The translations under genes were made by a program, and so were the position numbers. Shown one piece after another: positions 45,182-57,690 of a DNA stretch of 64,000 nt; the first letter of the stretch is position 1; each line of letters begins with the position of its first letter. The notes below the pieces were generated by a model. That model had not been told where the DNA came from and searched no databases. It was given only the letters and a program-made list of their open reading frames with translations. The DNA comes from Nemophila menziesii (taxonomy: Eukaryota; Streptophyta; Magnoliopsida; Boraginales; Hydrophyllaceae): the NCBI GenBank assembly GCA_029959085.1, contig JARWIR010000023.1:10677860-10741859 (forward strand), written 5' to 3'.

Positions 45182-45586
45182 ATGACTAACAGATCTGAAG
45201 GTATGGAATACAAGAGAAAGTGTTATATCCTTGGGAAGAATAAGAAATTGCCTGGAGCCACCATTGAAAAACCCATCAATCTTGATGAGGTTACTGAAGA
45301 TTCAAAAGAAAAGGCACCAGCACAACCACTACCAAAGAAGTTAACTGCTAGAATGTCCATACCATCAAGAAGACCTTTGAAGAAGATAAAAATTCATGAC
45401 CAAGGTTCTTCTACCTCTTCCTCTGAAATTGTTCATGATCTTCCTCCTTGGGCTATCAAGTTAAAGAACGAAATAGAAAGATTACAAGAAGATAACAGAG
45501 AACTTTGGACAGAAGTCATACAGATGGAATCACAGATAGAAGATTTGACCTTGGCAAGGGATATTGATAGTTATACCGATCCTTGA
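45182..45586 (+). CDS. Accessory ORF of the gypsy element, coiled-coil protein
   Basis: I start it at ATG 45,182; the frame is open a little further upstream only from a GTG, which is not a plant start. It encodes 134 residues. The N-terminal half is basic (YKRKCYILGKNKKLPG, RRPLKKIKIHDQG) and serine-rich. The C-terminal part, from about residue 90 (WAIKLKNEIERLQEDNRELW onward), has leucine and isoleucine heptads that fit a short coiled coil. It ends at TGA 45,586, about 1.6 kb before the LTR. No enzyme motif is seen. Extra frames 3' of integrase are known in Athila and Tat elements, sometimes with envelope-like features, but no membrane segment or signal peptide is visible here. The intact frame beside a broken pol is noteworthy. 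Confidence 0.55.
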   Translation: MTNRSEGMEYKRKCYILGKNKKLPGATIEKPINLDEVTEDSKEKAPAQPLPKKLTARMSIPSRRPLKKIKIHDQGSSTSSSEIVHDLPPWAIKLKNEIERLQEDNRELWTEVIQMESQIEDLTLARDIDSYTDP

Positions 45587-45589
45587 GCT

Positions 45590-47165
45590 TCGGATGAGAA
45601 GGATGATATAATGGATCTCTATGGCCATCCAGGTAGGTCATTCTAATTTTTCGTAATAGCTTGTATGCATTAGGTAGTTTAGTTAGTTTTTATTTTAAAT
45701 TCTATTCCATTCCTGAGTCTTTTTCGAGTCGTGGGGACACGGCTCACTTTTGAGTTGGGGGTGGTGATTCGTTGTCCTCATCTTCTTTTCGTTTTTGCAT
45801 AAAATTTAAAAAATTTTAGGTTGAATTAAAGCATAGAATATTTTGAATGTGCCTATTTGAGCATGATTTTATTAGGTCAATGATAGTAAGTAGTATGTTT
45901 TTGAAAGATGCAACAAGTTTGTTCGGGATGCATGTATGAAAACAGGAAATAAAACATAGGAAAGTTAATGAGAAATGCTAAGAAATCACGTTGAAACTTA
46001 GGGATAGGTACTTGGTGTATAAAACGTGAGGTTTAAAATTAGTTGAAAACCCACTTGTCTATGAACTAATAATGAAAAAGTAACAAAATCCGGTAGTTAG
46101 AAAAATGAATAAGGCAGATCTTTAATTATAAAACACTTGAAGCCTTTATACTTTCTCACCCTTTTGTTTGATTATTGTTATTATTTATCCATCTTAGCCC
46201 CTCTGAGCCTTTCTAAAGCCTTTTTATTGAAACACATTATAATCCATACCCTTAGTTTGTAGGATTTATCTATATGACCCGCACTCGAATCGCAAAACCT
46301 GAAGCAACTCGTTTTAGAGCTTGAGTTTGGGGTGTTGGGATTTCATCATTAGGGAACATGGGGTTTTGGGAATTATATTTGTGATTTTATTGATGATGAA
46401 ATTGTTATTATTGTAACCCTTTGCCGGGGGTAATAGTGAATGAAAAAGAAGCTACGAGCTAAATCTGCCAACAAGGGCATAAAAAGAAAGAATATATATA
46501 TGAAAAAATAGCATGATATCTCAACATCAAAAAGAGATTCATGGCTATACAAAAGAAAATTTGATTTGAAAAAAATATATATATATTCGGACCGGCAAAG
46601 TGGATTTTATATCATCAAAGGTTTTAATTGGGATTTATTGGGGATGCACATTAAAAGCATCAATAAATTGGGTTGAGTGAGAACATCTTCGAGTGAAAAC
46701 TCAAGCTCTAGGGCGATTCGTTGATGGCTAGTGAGGAGAGAGCCAAAAGCTCACTTTTCATTATCCAAATACACCACACCCGTCCTTAAGCCAAGTTTTA
46801 ACCAAGACCTTAGGATTTCTAACTACTAGGTGGAGAAACAATTGAGCTATTAGGTAGTAGGTAAGTGGACCATTGGATGCTGTATTTGTGACCTATGAAC
46901 AACCTATAGCCATTAACATGAACTAAGTTATCATCCTCTCATTCTGGCATTGCGAAATTAATCTTAACTGGAATTAATGGATTGTTGATTACATGTGTAT
47001 TAAGCATACTTGTGCATTATTTATTGAGCATTACTACATGATACTTTTTAGATATTTATGCTCTAGGATCATTCATTATATTCTGTTCTTATTCTCCTCC
47101 GACTTCTACTTCGTTTATTTGACTACCCTTCTGTTCTTTACTTTTATTGTATCGGGACGATACAA
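45590..47165 (+). other. Gypsy non-coding 3' region
   Basis: About 1.6 kb without a credible gene. It includes a polypurine-like TGAGTTGGGGGTGGTG (about 45,751-45,766), which resembles the tract just ahead of the LTR and could be a second, internal priming site. A 69-codon open frame at 46,993-47,202 runs into the LTR and is not credible. Confidence 0.5.
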
Positions 47166-47182
47166 CTTTGAGTTGGGGGTCT
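47166..47182 (+). other. Polypurine tract
   Basis: TTTGAGTTGGGGGTCT lies immediately before the TGATGTCTCC that opens the LTR. This is the expected place and composition for the plus-strand primer of a gypsy element. Confidence 0.6.
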
Positions 47183-48654
47183 TGATGTCTCCTCATTTGT
47201 GATAATAAAATATACTTTTGAGACATCATTTTAGGCTTATTTATTAGTTTATAGGTTGATTTTAGCTTAGTTTAGTGCACTTTCCTATTTTGAGTCTTGA
47301 TTTAGTAACATAATATTTTTAGAGCATATTGGGTTTAATTGTTTATTTAGTGTGAAACTTTACAGATAATTATGGAGATTAATTAGAGTCCAAGTCAAAG
47401 ACTACAACTTATGGAAAGAGATTTACATGGAAATTGGAGATAAAGAAACAAAGGCTAAAAATTAGGAAAAGGAAAAGCTACCTAAATCTGAGATTCTGCA
47501 GCACACGCCTAAAGAAATGATGATTACTCCTACAAGGAAGCCGATTTTGGAAGATTCCTTTCATAGGGACATAGATAATTCTGTTACGATTATTTTGGTA
47601 TATTATGGAGCAAAAACCGACCAATAACGAAGAAGATATAGTCAAAACGGTCCAGCAGTGTTTATCTCTTGAATTTGAGTTGGGCTAGGAGTCCATTACT
47701 TAGTCTTATCTCTAAGAAACGAATTAGGTCAACCTATACGCTATAAATACAGCCTCTTAACACTCTTAAATCATCCTTGGTGAAACCTTAAACCAAGAGG
47801 AAGCTTACAACACAAGAAAAGAAGTCTAGAAGGAGCTGTTCATCACAATGTCTTCTTCTACCTTTAAATTTGTAATTTCTTTCTTTTCTTTCATGAACTA
47901 ATTTTCTTTAGCTTGAGTTTAGCATATATGTATGAACCCTAGTTTTGATTGACATCTATCTAATTTTGGAACTTAATGTTTTAAATTGAATTATAGTTTT
48001 TATTCTCTGTTTATGTGTTTGGATATATATTCTGTGTTCTTGTGGACTGCAGCCATTTAGAATTACCATCTAGTAATTAGGTCACCATTTACAACGGTGT
48101 TTAATTGCATGTTTAGCACATAACGTCTAGTATTAGGTCTGGTCTGACAACCCAACCTAACTAGATAATCACTATGGTTTAGTTCTTGTGACTATTTACT
48201 AATTACAGGAAAAGTTTGCTTAGGAAGCCTTATTGACACAGGTAAATCCTATTTGAAACTACCGATAGCAAATTGGAACCGATTAGGGAAATACTACATA
48301 ATTCACCCTTACATGTTTTGAACGGCAAAACTAGTGGGGATTACATGCTCTAATAACTCGAGCTATATTCTCAAATCACTTCTCTTTCATCTTTATTTTC
48401 TGTCTTTTAATTCTTATTTTTAATTTAGTTAATTAGAAAACCAAACAAATATCTAGTTGTCTTTACTTTTATTTGCGTTTAGTTAATCTAGCTTTAATTA
48501 TTACACTTGATATTTGCATAAGATTCCTCTAACCTTCGTAGTCTCTGCGGAACGAATCTTAATCATTAACTAAAACTTGCATACGATCTGTATACTTGCA
48601 GATCTGTGTAGCTTTAGGGTGTTATTTGCACGTTATTTATATCTTATTTTATCA
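47183..48654 (+). repeat. 3' LTR of the gypsy element
   Basis: It starts TGATGTCTCC after the polypurine tract and is taken to end at ATCA (48,651-48,654), giving TGAT/ATCA inverted ends and a length of about 1.47 kb. A TATA box, CTATAAATAC at 47,741-47,750, fits the U3/R promoter. The right end is uncertain, because no 5' LTR is available for comparison and the target-site duplication cannot be checked. Confidence 0.5.
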
Positions 48655-48865
48655 TACCCTAGGCCCCACCACATTTATCACCATTTCTTTGTGTTTCCTT
48701 AATCGATGAAGCAGCCTCTCAGAGTTCAAATACATGCACAACAAATGAGGACATGTAAGAGACAAAAACAAAATCAAAAAGTTAAATTTAACAACTATAC
48801 TCAAAATACACTAAAAACAAATTCAGCAAATCATACTTGGAAATGGTGCCAAAAACATAGTGTCC
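48655..48865 (-). other. Possible leader and primer-binding site of an older minus-strand Athila/Tat element
   Basis: Read on the minus strand, 48,835-48,852 gives TGGCACCATTTCCAAGTA. It matches the tRNA-Asp type site TGGCGCCGTTGCCGGGGA at 12 of 18 positions, and four of the six differences are G-to-A changes as expected from methylated-cytosine decay. If so, an LTR lies to its right, at the very start of block B, and the younger gypsy element sits in the leader of this older one. Weak but specific evidence. Confidence 0.35.
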
Positions 48866-49064
48866 CTTAAGGTGTGATATAAAAACTACACTTAGGGAAG
48901 GCTCCTGCAAGTGTATGTGTTATCCCAAGTAATAAAATTATGTGTATTTTATGTCGTTCTCCATCCAGACTATGAAGTTGAGTTGAATAAAATGAAAATG
49001 TAAAAAATGATTTGGGGTTTATATTTTGTATAATTTAAATAATACAAAAAGACTAAAATGAAAT

Positions 49065-49493
49065 GAGTAAATACCTCCATTACCCCCTGAACTATACCCT
49101 TTTTGACAGTTTGCCCCCCTCTATATTTTTGCGACTGGATGCCCATTTCGTGACTGGATGGCCCTTAACAAAATAGGTCCCATTTAAATATCACGAAAAT
49201 GTAAACAGACCACCCATAGTTGATGCCCCGGTCGTGACATTTAACATAGTTATTTTTTATATTCAAATGACCATATGTTAAGGGGCGTCCACTTACTCCA
49301 TAAAGAAATAGACGTCACTTAATCTCTCCAGAGTTACGAAAATGAATCTTAAGGGGAATCCAGTCGCGAAAATGAAGTTTCAGGGGCATCCAGTCATGAA
49401 AATGAAATATAAGGGGCTTCCAGTCGCAAAAAATTTAGTGGGGGAAAAACTATCAATATGGGTATACTTCGGGGGTAGTGGATATATTTACTC
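49065..49493. mobile_element. MITE, block B copy
   Basis: Equivalent of 200-628, with the same long inverted ends and three 30-bp internal repeats. Because of the 926-bp duplication, the last 29 bp of its right end are repeated at 50,391-50,419. Confidence 0.7.
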
Positions 49494-51316
49494 AAATAAA
49501 ATTATATAAGTTTTTACAGCAAAAACTATTGGATGTTAAGCATTATAGATTTAACAATAATATTTTTTATGCAAAGTATGAGATGGATAACTCGAGATGT
49601 TTGGGGTTCACTACTATTTATGACTTCAAATAATTTATTGTTTAAGGGCGAATACAGTGCATGCATGTTTGTTCGGATTCAGTATTCCACCTTAATCCCT
49701 TCCAGGTAGACATGGGATATTATTCAGCACACATAATCAATTCCGAGTGACCCTTTATAGCCTTCAAATGGTGAAGAAAAATTTCCCTAAATGACTATCT
49801 GAATTGTTTAGACCTTTCGATTCTTAAACTAATTTGGGCTTGCTTATCGAATTCCACAACAGTCCCCTTAGGTTCATAGTCAAATTGATAAAGAAAACCC
49901 ATATACATGGCCACTATATATTATTTCAACAACTAGAACAAATATAAGAACACCAAGCATAAACCTCAATTCATTTCAATATATAATTATCCTAGTTCAT
50001 ACAAACAACGATAAATTTATAAAATAGGGATCATTTTCAATCATCTCAAGTTAATTTAAAGTTTATTTCATAATAGAGAAATAAAATAGAAGTTTTAATA
50101 TGCTCATAAAGATATAAATCAAATAAAATTATTGAAATTTACACTAAAAACCGAATGCTTGATGGGATGAAATAATTTGTGAAAGTGAAATGAGGTTGTT
50201 CTTGACTTCCTCCTCTTCTCCCCCTTTCTCCAGGCATTTTTATCTTTTTAAAATATGATGGTAATTAGTTTAATCTTTAGTTTTAGATAAGTAAAGTGGA
50301 AAAATATTATGGGACAAGGTGGGCCAAATATGGCCCGAAATGTTTTTCAACAATTTTGAACAACTCTAGTCATCATCATAAAAATAGCATTACTTCGGGG
50401 GTAGTGGATATATTTACTCAAATAAAATTATATAAGTTTTTGCAGCAAAAGCTATTGGATGTTAAGCATTAAGGATTTAACAATAATATTTTTTATGCAA
50501 AGTATGAGATGGATAACTCGAGATGCTTGGGGTTCACTACTATTTATGACTTCAAATAGTTTGTTGTTTAAGGGCGAATACAGTGCATGCATGTTTGTTT
50601 GGATTGAGTATTCCACCTTAATCCCTTCCAGGTAGACATGGGATATTATTCGGCACACATAATCAATTCCGAGTGACCCTTTATAGCATTCAAATGGTGA
50701 AGAATAATTTCCCTAAATGACTATCTGAATTGTTTAGACCTTTCGATTCTTAAACTAATTTGGGCTTGCTTATCGAATTCCACAACCAGTCCCCTTAGGT
50801 TCATAGTCAAATTGATAAAAAAACCCATATACATGGCCACTATATATTATTTCAACAACTAGAACAAATATAAGAACACCAAGCATAAACCTCAATTCAT
50901 TTCAATATATAATTATCCTAGTTCATACAAACAACGATAAATTTATAAAATAGGGATCATTTTCAATCATCTCAAGTTAATTTAAAGTTTATTTCATAAT
51001 AGAGAAATAAAATAGAAGTTTTAATATGCTCATAAAGATATAAATCAAATAAAATTATTGAAATTTACACTAAAAACCGAATGCTTGATGGGATGAAATA
51101 ATTTGTGAAAGTGAAATGAGGTTGTTCTTGACTTCCTCCTCTTCTCCCCCTTTCTCCAGGCATTTTTATCTTTTTAAAATATGATGGTAATTAGTTTAAT
51201 CTTTAGTTTCAGATAAGTAAAGTGGAAAAATATTATGGGACAACGTGGGCCAAATATGGCCCGAAATGTTTTTCAACAATTTTGGACAACTCTAGTCATC
51301 ATCATAAAGATAGCAT
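49465..51316. repeat. 926-bp tandem duplication unique to block B
   Basis: 49,465-50,390 is repeated at 50,391-51,316. The two breakpoints share TACTT, seen once in each flanking sequence of A (near 605 and 1,516) and at the junction here. The copies have since gained a few differences. The second copy contains a 68-codon minus-strand open frame (50,452-50,658), which is a decayed reading and not a gene. Confidence 0.9.
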
Positions 51317-51319
51317 TAC

Positions 51320-52050
51320 TTTTGTCGTCTCAACTCCTATTCAATTGAAAAAAATTCTCTCAACATCTAGACTCAATCTACTATCTTTGGTAGCTTAATT
51401 ATAATACTAAAGCTCGACAAATAGTTATGGTAATATTTCAAAGTCAACGGGCAAATATTTTGCTAGAAATTTCACTTGACTAATTGAGAAGACGTTTTGT
51501 TCCTTCATAATTTACTCGGGTTTCACTTTAACGTTTTTGATGTTTTTGACTTCTTAGCTCCATATCGAGGTCTCATATTACCCAAGTACCTAGGACCTGC
51601 ACATTTAACACACAATTAACCGAAAAATTTACAAAAATAGAATAATATCCAAAACTGACTAAAACTCAAATATTTAAAAAATAAATAGACTAAAACTCAA
51701 ATAATATCAAATAATTAGAAAAAATCCCCGAATTAAGTTTATAAACACCTAAAAATTATGGATGTGACTCCAACACAAAAGACAAGACACAAGTACTTAT
51801 CAAATAAAATAATATTAAACACCTTGATCAAATCAAAACTAAAAAAAATTAGAAAAAATATTAAATATGTTACTTTGTTATACAACCTGCAGCATGAATC
51901 GTGACCCATTTACACAATCTAAAAACGGATAAAATCCCAACACAAATCTCGTGACCACGAGTTTATCTCACAACTACATTATTCACCTTCAGCGACCACT
52001 ATGGTCATTGGCCTTATTTATGAATTTATCTATCGCTAAATATATAGTTT
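51320..52050. other. AT-rich spacer
   Basis: Equivalent of A 1,510-2,350. It contains both GACCAC hexamers (51,953 and 51,994) between which A has lost 41 bp. No gene recognised. Confidence 0.5.
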
Positions 52051-52055
52051 TAGCT

Positions 52056-52496
52056 TTAGAGACTGAATATGGTCGCTAAATCTGAGTTGATAGAAGCGGA
52101 TGCGTAAGGAAATCCAACTACGAGCACGGGGTAAATGGACAATCGAACATAGAGATATAATGGTAAAAAAACAAACCACAAAACCAAATTTAGGCCTTTT
52201 ATAGAATTTCTTTTAGTTGGGCCTTTGTAAATAATATTTTTTAATTTTTGACCTTTAAAACTAGAGATAAATAGCGTTATCCTTTTTGTAAATTCATCAT
52301 CTAACAAATTAAACAGGAGAAAAATAACGTCATCCTTTTTCAAAATAATATAAAAAACAATACCGATCTCCCTATCCATAATACTCCAATAGACATAATC
52401 ACGTGAATATATTGCACCGTTATTGAAAAAAGGATTAGTCATGGACCAAAAAAATCGATAATTTGTCCATATCTTTCTTTCGATCACATTCTTCAC
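52056..52496 (-). CDS. Unrecognised 146-codon open frame, block B copy
   Basis: Longer version of the frame at 2,373-2,654; an indel near 52,218 keeps it open. The added C-terminal part is hydrophobic (WFVFLPLYLYVRLS). No family recognised. The frame directly follows the kinase pseudogene. Confidence 0.15.
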   Translation of the reverse strand: MKNVIERKIWTNYRFFWSMTNPFFNNGAIYSRDYVYWSIMDREIGIVFYIILKKDDVIFLLFNLLDDEFTKRITLFISSFKGQKLKNIIYKGPTKRNSIKGLNLVLWFVFLPLYLYVRLSIYPVLVVGFPYASASINSDLATIFSL

Positions 52497-52529
52497 AACT
52501 TATCGATTCTCCCCTAGAACGTTGTCATT

Positions 52530-53130
52530 TGAGTTTCAACTCATATGCTTATCACCTTCCAACGTTCGAAAGACCTTTATCCATATATAGAATACTTAAA
52601 TTAATATTAATTGCTTATTGATTTCTATATTCTTCAAATGAGATTCTCGGCAATTTCTAAACAGAGACATTCTAATCCTTGAATGAGGGTCTCGTCGAAG
52701 ACATTAAGAAGCAAAATTTACCATGGTAGAAATATCTTCCTCAGGGTACAAGTTTCTCAGCTCTGGATCAATAAGTTTTAAAACAACATTTTTTCAGCAA
52801 TGGTCATGCCTACTCCACATTATATGAATAAATTACAAAGTCAGTCCTCAAACAAATATAATTATCCTATGACGCACTAACTTTCATGCCCATTCAGTTA
52901 GACATTTTTGGCCTTTGGGTTGATTCATATCAACAGCTTTCCTTCCCGTCACCAATTCAACCAACACAACACCAAACACATACACATCCGCTTTCTTCAT
53001 AACTTGTCCACTTTGCACGTATTCTAGAACCATGAACCTATACAAGCCAAGAATATTTGAATAAATATGATGAAAGATATTAGAAACTTGTGTTATTTCT
53101 GACAAACCCATTAGATTTCCTATCATCATC
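52530..53130 (-). pseudogene. Receptor-like kinase pseudogene, block B copy
   Basis: Same C-lobe pieces as 2,690-3,290, including ADVYVFGVVLVELVTGRK and QKCLTEWA. The intron donor after RMSL, GTTAGA in A, reads TTTAGA here, so one splice border is lost only in B. Confidence 0.75.
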
Positions 53131-53149
53131 GTCTTTAAAGATAATATAG

Positions 53150-56100
53150 TCCCAATCTATGATAGTTTCAAAATCTATCTCAACTAGGGGTGAATTAATT
53201 TGGGCCAGACTTTAGAAATACTAGTCATATATTATAATATACTTTGCCTATTAATTTAAGGAAGGACTGATAGGTTTTGTTATTGGTTGTCATAAACAAT
53301 AATTGGGTAGACTTATAGTGCATATACAAAATTTGAGTCATATAAGATCAAAAAATGTATTATCTGGGTAAATGAACTAGCTAAAACAAGTTACCTTTTT
53401 TGACCCCTAGTCTTATTAAGAAATCATATTCAAGTCAAATTATTTTTCAAAAGTTTATTTGTTAGAATATGTTTCTCTTCTTATAAGATCTAGCCCCTTC
53501 AAATTATCCTATACATTTAATATTTTTTGGTCCATTTAGGTTATAAGTTCCAAATCTTTCAATTAGAACCACCTAAAACACGTTTTTACTACTTTAGGTC
53601 ACCCTATATTTTCCATCCAAAAATTGACTAAATATACAAACTAGTTATTTTTTTAAAGGGAAATTTTGGTATTTTAATTTAAAGGTTACGAGTTTCTAAT
53701 ATAATCTAGCAAAAACATTAGGTTTTACTAACACTTTTTATAATCATCTCTATCAATATAACTTTCCAAAAACAAAACCTTGTTAATACAATTTCTAAAT
53801 CTCGATTTTAGAGGTTTAATCCAAATATCAAAGTGTTGGTGTTGTCACACACAAAGGTATAGTCGTTCTATTTTTGTATAATTTTTTTATTTTCGTTTGT
53901 AATTTGTAATTCATAATTTTTCAAAACTTTAATTAAAAGTTTATAGATAAATAATCTAGCAATTCAATTCTTAGATTTTAATTTAAAAATGTATTTTTTT
54001 CTAATTTTGAATTCGTTTTCCTTTTATGTTTGATTAATTCTTTATATACAATGACTAATTATTTAAAGATGAAGTATTAATCTGTTCTAATTACTAATTC
54101 TTGAGTTTTGATTAATATGATTACAAAAGTTTTATTGAGAATTTTTGTAGATTGGCCAATTAGGGTTTATGAGAATTTGAATTAGGGATTTTTTAAATTT
54201 TTTTTCTTCATTGGTTGGATAACTATTTATTAATTTTTGCTGAATAACTAGTGAAATTTAATTCTTAAAATGTTGTTTATACTTTTTTTTTCTTAATTAA
54301 GTTTATTATAAAATAAGATAAGTCTACTCTTGAGTTTGTCACTGAATTAGATTAATTTTTTATGCAAATTCCAAATCAAAATACTAATATTCCTACTGTA
54401 ATCATAATGTCTATTATTTTCTAAACACACTACAATGTCCATGAAAAAAAACTAATACACCAACAATGAAAATAGAAAAACAATTGAACCACACTATTTA
54501 TAGTCAATTCTTTAGAATTTAAATAATAAACTTATATGGTTCTTAGTTTAAAAACTACCTTAAATATAAATTGATTTGGAGAGCACATAGTCATAAACGT
54601 GTTTGAATGGCATGATTTTGTTTTCTAAATATTATAAAAAGTTTTATTTTTGTAATAGTTACAAATGAGGATGGTTATAGAATTAGGAAACAATATAAGA
54701 CAATTGAATTTGATTTGGTTTTACACTACTTTGAGAAATTCATATTCAATTGAAAGTTTGAGATACTAATATAAATTACACAAATGATATGTAATATTGA
54801 TATTATTTTTTAAAGATGAATTCAGTAAATGCTAAATTATTTATATACAGTTAACTGTAATATGTTGGATAGTTTTTCGAAATTATTTGTTGATATGCAA
54901 GATTAATATTTCTAAATAATAATAGAGTATATAAATAATTTTTTGCTTTATTAATGTCTACAAAGAAAAAAAATGTTAGTTTTGTAAAATTGTTTGTTAA
55001 GTGATTTCCATTGATTGTTTATATTATATATTATTGAACTAGTTTTCTTTGTTAATTCTCAAGTTGTCATCTATCATATGTAGTCTTCTCATCTTTTCAA
55101 GATAAATAGTTCATGAAATGAAAAGTATCAGTAAAACATGCTCTAGGATTATATATTTATAAAATTTTGAAGAATGTTTTTCAGATTTTTTACTATTTCC
55201 TCTTCGTTAACTAAAACTCTTTCAATTAATTGAAATTTAATTTTTGTTATTAATTTGAATCAAAATATTTTTTTGTAATTTTATTTATAGAAAAGATATT
55301 TCAATAAAAGAGAACCTTACAAATAAATAATGATCAAAACAAGACAACAATAAGGTTTTTTTTATCCTTTTATTTATTTTAGAATATTTCTATGATTGTT
55401 GATATAGTTGAGATATGAAAGCTAGTCTATAGGCATACCCATGAACACATCTAATTAATTAATAAATTTATTTCTTTACATACTATGTTTTTGTTTTATA
55501 CTTCATAACATGTCTAAAAATATAATATTCTATGAATGAATTAAAATAAATAATAGCAATCTCTGTTTAATAGATTTGGCTAACAAACTAAGGAATTTAT
55601 TGTGATTTTCTTTTCCGTGATATTATGATATGAATATTTAGTTCGCTCATATAGATACACATCTTTGTATGTATAAAGACAAAAAAGCTATATGGGGAAC
55701 ACCGTTGTTATGGATTACGAATGTGAACCGAATCTGAGAAAATTCCTTGATGCATAGTACACCATGTATGGGTAACCTTACTCCTACAAAAAACAGAGTC
55801 TACCATTAACTAAGATAGAGCATAAAGTGTTAGATAAACACATCTTAATACCCCTAATGAAAACATATGCATATCTAAAAAATTTGAATTATTTATACAC
55901 AAAGGTCAATCTACTGAATCATAATTTTTTATCAAATCAAGCTATAAGGTGCATCTTTTAGATAAAATTTCTCTCGAGTAGCCCATAACCAACTCTTGTG
56001 AAATTAATATGTGATTACCAGTTATTTTCTAGCCACAAAATTTTATTGATTATATGAAATTATACATTCCTATGTTTAGTCTATTCTTTATGGGAAAACA

Positions 56101-56620
56101 TTAAAATATTAATTTACTATTAAACATTTAGATGGAGTTTGTAAGTCACCAATTCTTTTTTTGATTATAAAAAAATATTTGGATAAGAGGTACAATATAA
56201 TAACTACAACTAGCAACCAACTGTAAAATTTTATGGATTGCAACCTTTTAGGATTACATTAGTGAATATGATTTACTCTTTGAATATTTGGCATCGGGCG
56301 TGCATTCCAATAATCATTTCATGTCCGCTGGAGTATTTCAAAAGATTAGGTACTATAACATTTCTTGTAAGATAAAGTGAATTTAAAATTTAAATGAACT
56401 TCTAGTTTATAAGTTTTAAATTAGGATATTGTGATGAATTTCAAATTTAAACCCCAGGAACCTCTTTGTGACAATTAGAACATGTGTGGTAGGGTTTTAA
56501 TTCTCAAACTTCAATCACTTTCTAGTCTTTATTTTATTTCTCTCATTATATATATCACAACATTTTAGATTTAAATCTTCAATCGAAGCAACAAAGAACC
56601 ATCCTACCAAAAAAGAATCA
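53150..56620. other. Long AT-rich spacer, block B copy
   Basis: Collinear with A 3,310-6,790. No genes. A 14-bp loss relative to A is seen near 55,294. Confidence 0.5.
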
Positions 56621-56626
56621 TCCTAA

Positions 56627-57294
56627 CACTGCATTGAGGATTTACCTGTAAATGAAATGACCATAATGGACTGTGATCACTGCTTTTGCAATACATGTAA
56701 TAATCTTTAAATGTAAATCAATTTTAACTCTTTCATGTGTAACTTGTAATATTTTTCATGTTGGACAGAGCACTTTATTGTCAAGATTCAAGAGGGTCAG
56801 AGTAAGGGTATCAAATGTATTGCTTACAAATGTTATGTTATCTGTGATGAAGATGTGATTCGAGAGCTAGTGAGAAAAACGGATCTTGAAATAGACGAGA
56901 AATTCGAAAGGGTTCTTCTTGAATCATACATTGAAGACAATAAAATGGTGAAGTGGTGTCCAAGTGTTCCTCACTGTGGTAACGCAATTCGAATAGAAAA
57001 AGATGAATTTTGCAAAGTTGAATGTTCATGCGGTTCACAATTCTGTTTCAGTTGCTTATTAGAAGCACATTCTCCTTGTTCATGCTCCATGTGGGACCGT
57101 TGGGTGAAAAAATGTCGCAATGAATCTGAAACCGTTAATTGGATTACTGTTCATACTAAAGCTTGTCCTAAATGTCAAAAACGGAGGGTGTAATTTAGTT
57201 AGATGTATCTAAAACTTGTCCTAAATGTTAGAAACTTGTTGAGAAAAACGGAGGGTGTAATTTAGTAAGATGTATTTGTGGTCAACCTTTTTGG
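56627..57294 (+). pseudogene. Ariadne-type RBR E3 ligase pseudogene, block B copy
   Basis: Carries the same RING1 end, IBR and broken RING2 as 6,800-7,467. It keeps residues lost in A: Cys in HCIEDLP (Tyr in A), Asp in IMDCDHC (Tyr in A), His in VPHCGNA (Arg in A) and Cys in HSPCSC (Tyr in A). On the other hand the intron acceptor AG is AT here (56,758-56,759), so splicing as in A would fail. The two copies are therefore damaged differently. The short 53/66-bp duplication and the stop after QKRRV are shared. Confidence 0.85.
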
Positions 57295-57527
57295 TGAGTC
57301 AAATTTCACACAAAAACACACACACACACACACTTTTCTTCCATTAATTTCTTGATTAATTTTGAACAGTTAATCTTTGTATCACTTGGCAATGCATCAG
57401 AGGTACATTTATTTTATTATTTATATTTAATAATATTAATATTATTATGAATACCTATTTTTTCCTATAAAAAAATTGGTTTTAGTTAATTAAATAATTA
57501 ATTAAGATTAGGAATAAAAAATAATAA

Positions 57528-57690
57528 AAATGCTGACATGGATGTTCCACGTCACACTTAACGGCAGAATTGGACGGATAACGTTAGTAGGGGGAAACGA
57601 GTCACGAAAACAAAAATTATGGGGTATCCAATCGCATTTTAAACAATGGGCGACAAACTATCAAACGCATGAAAACTAGGGGCAAAAGTG
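57528..57690. mobile_element. MITE remnant, block B copy
   Basis: Equivalent of 7,700-7,862. Downstream, the open frame that begins in it runs across the 7.1-kb junction (57,853) and is therefore 138 codons long. That fusion frame joins two non-coding sequences and is not a gene. Confidence 0.45.

Larger units (their letters stand above)
40401..48654 (+). mobile_element. Athila/Tat-type Ty3/gypsy LTR retrotransposon, 5'-truncated
   Basis: Order is gag C-terminus, protease, reverse transcriptase, RNase H and integrase, followed by a long non-coding stretch with an extra reading frame, a polypurine tract and one LTR. The protease DLGAS wording, the GPY/F end of integrase without a chromodomain, and the long 3' region fit the Athila/Tat lineage and not chromoviruses. 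The 5' LTR, the primer-binding site and the capsid and zinc-knuckle part of gag are missing. The left edge is the block C breakpoint and not an LTR. Pol is broken by stops and frameshifts, so this copy is not autonomous. Confidence 0.85.
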
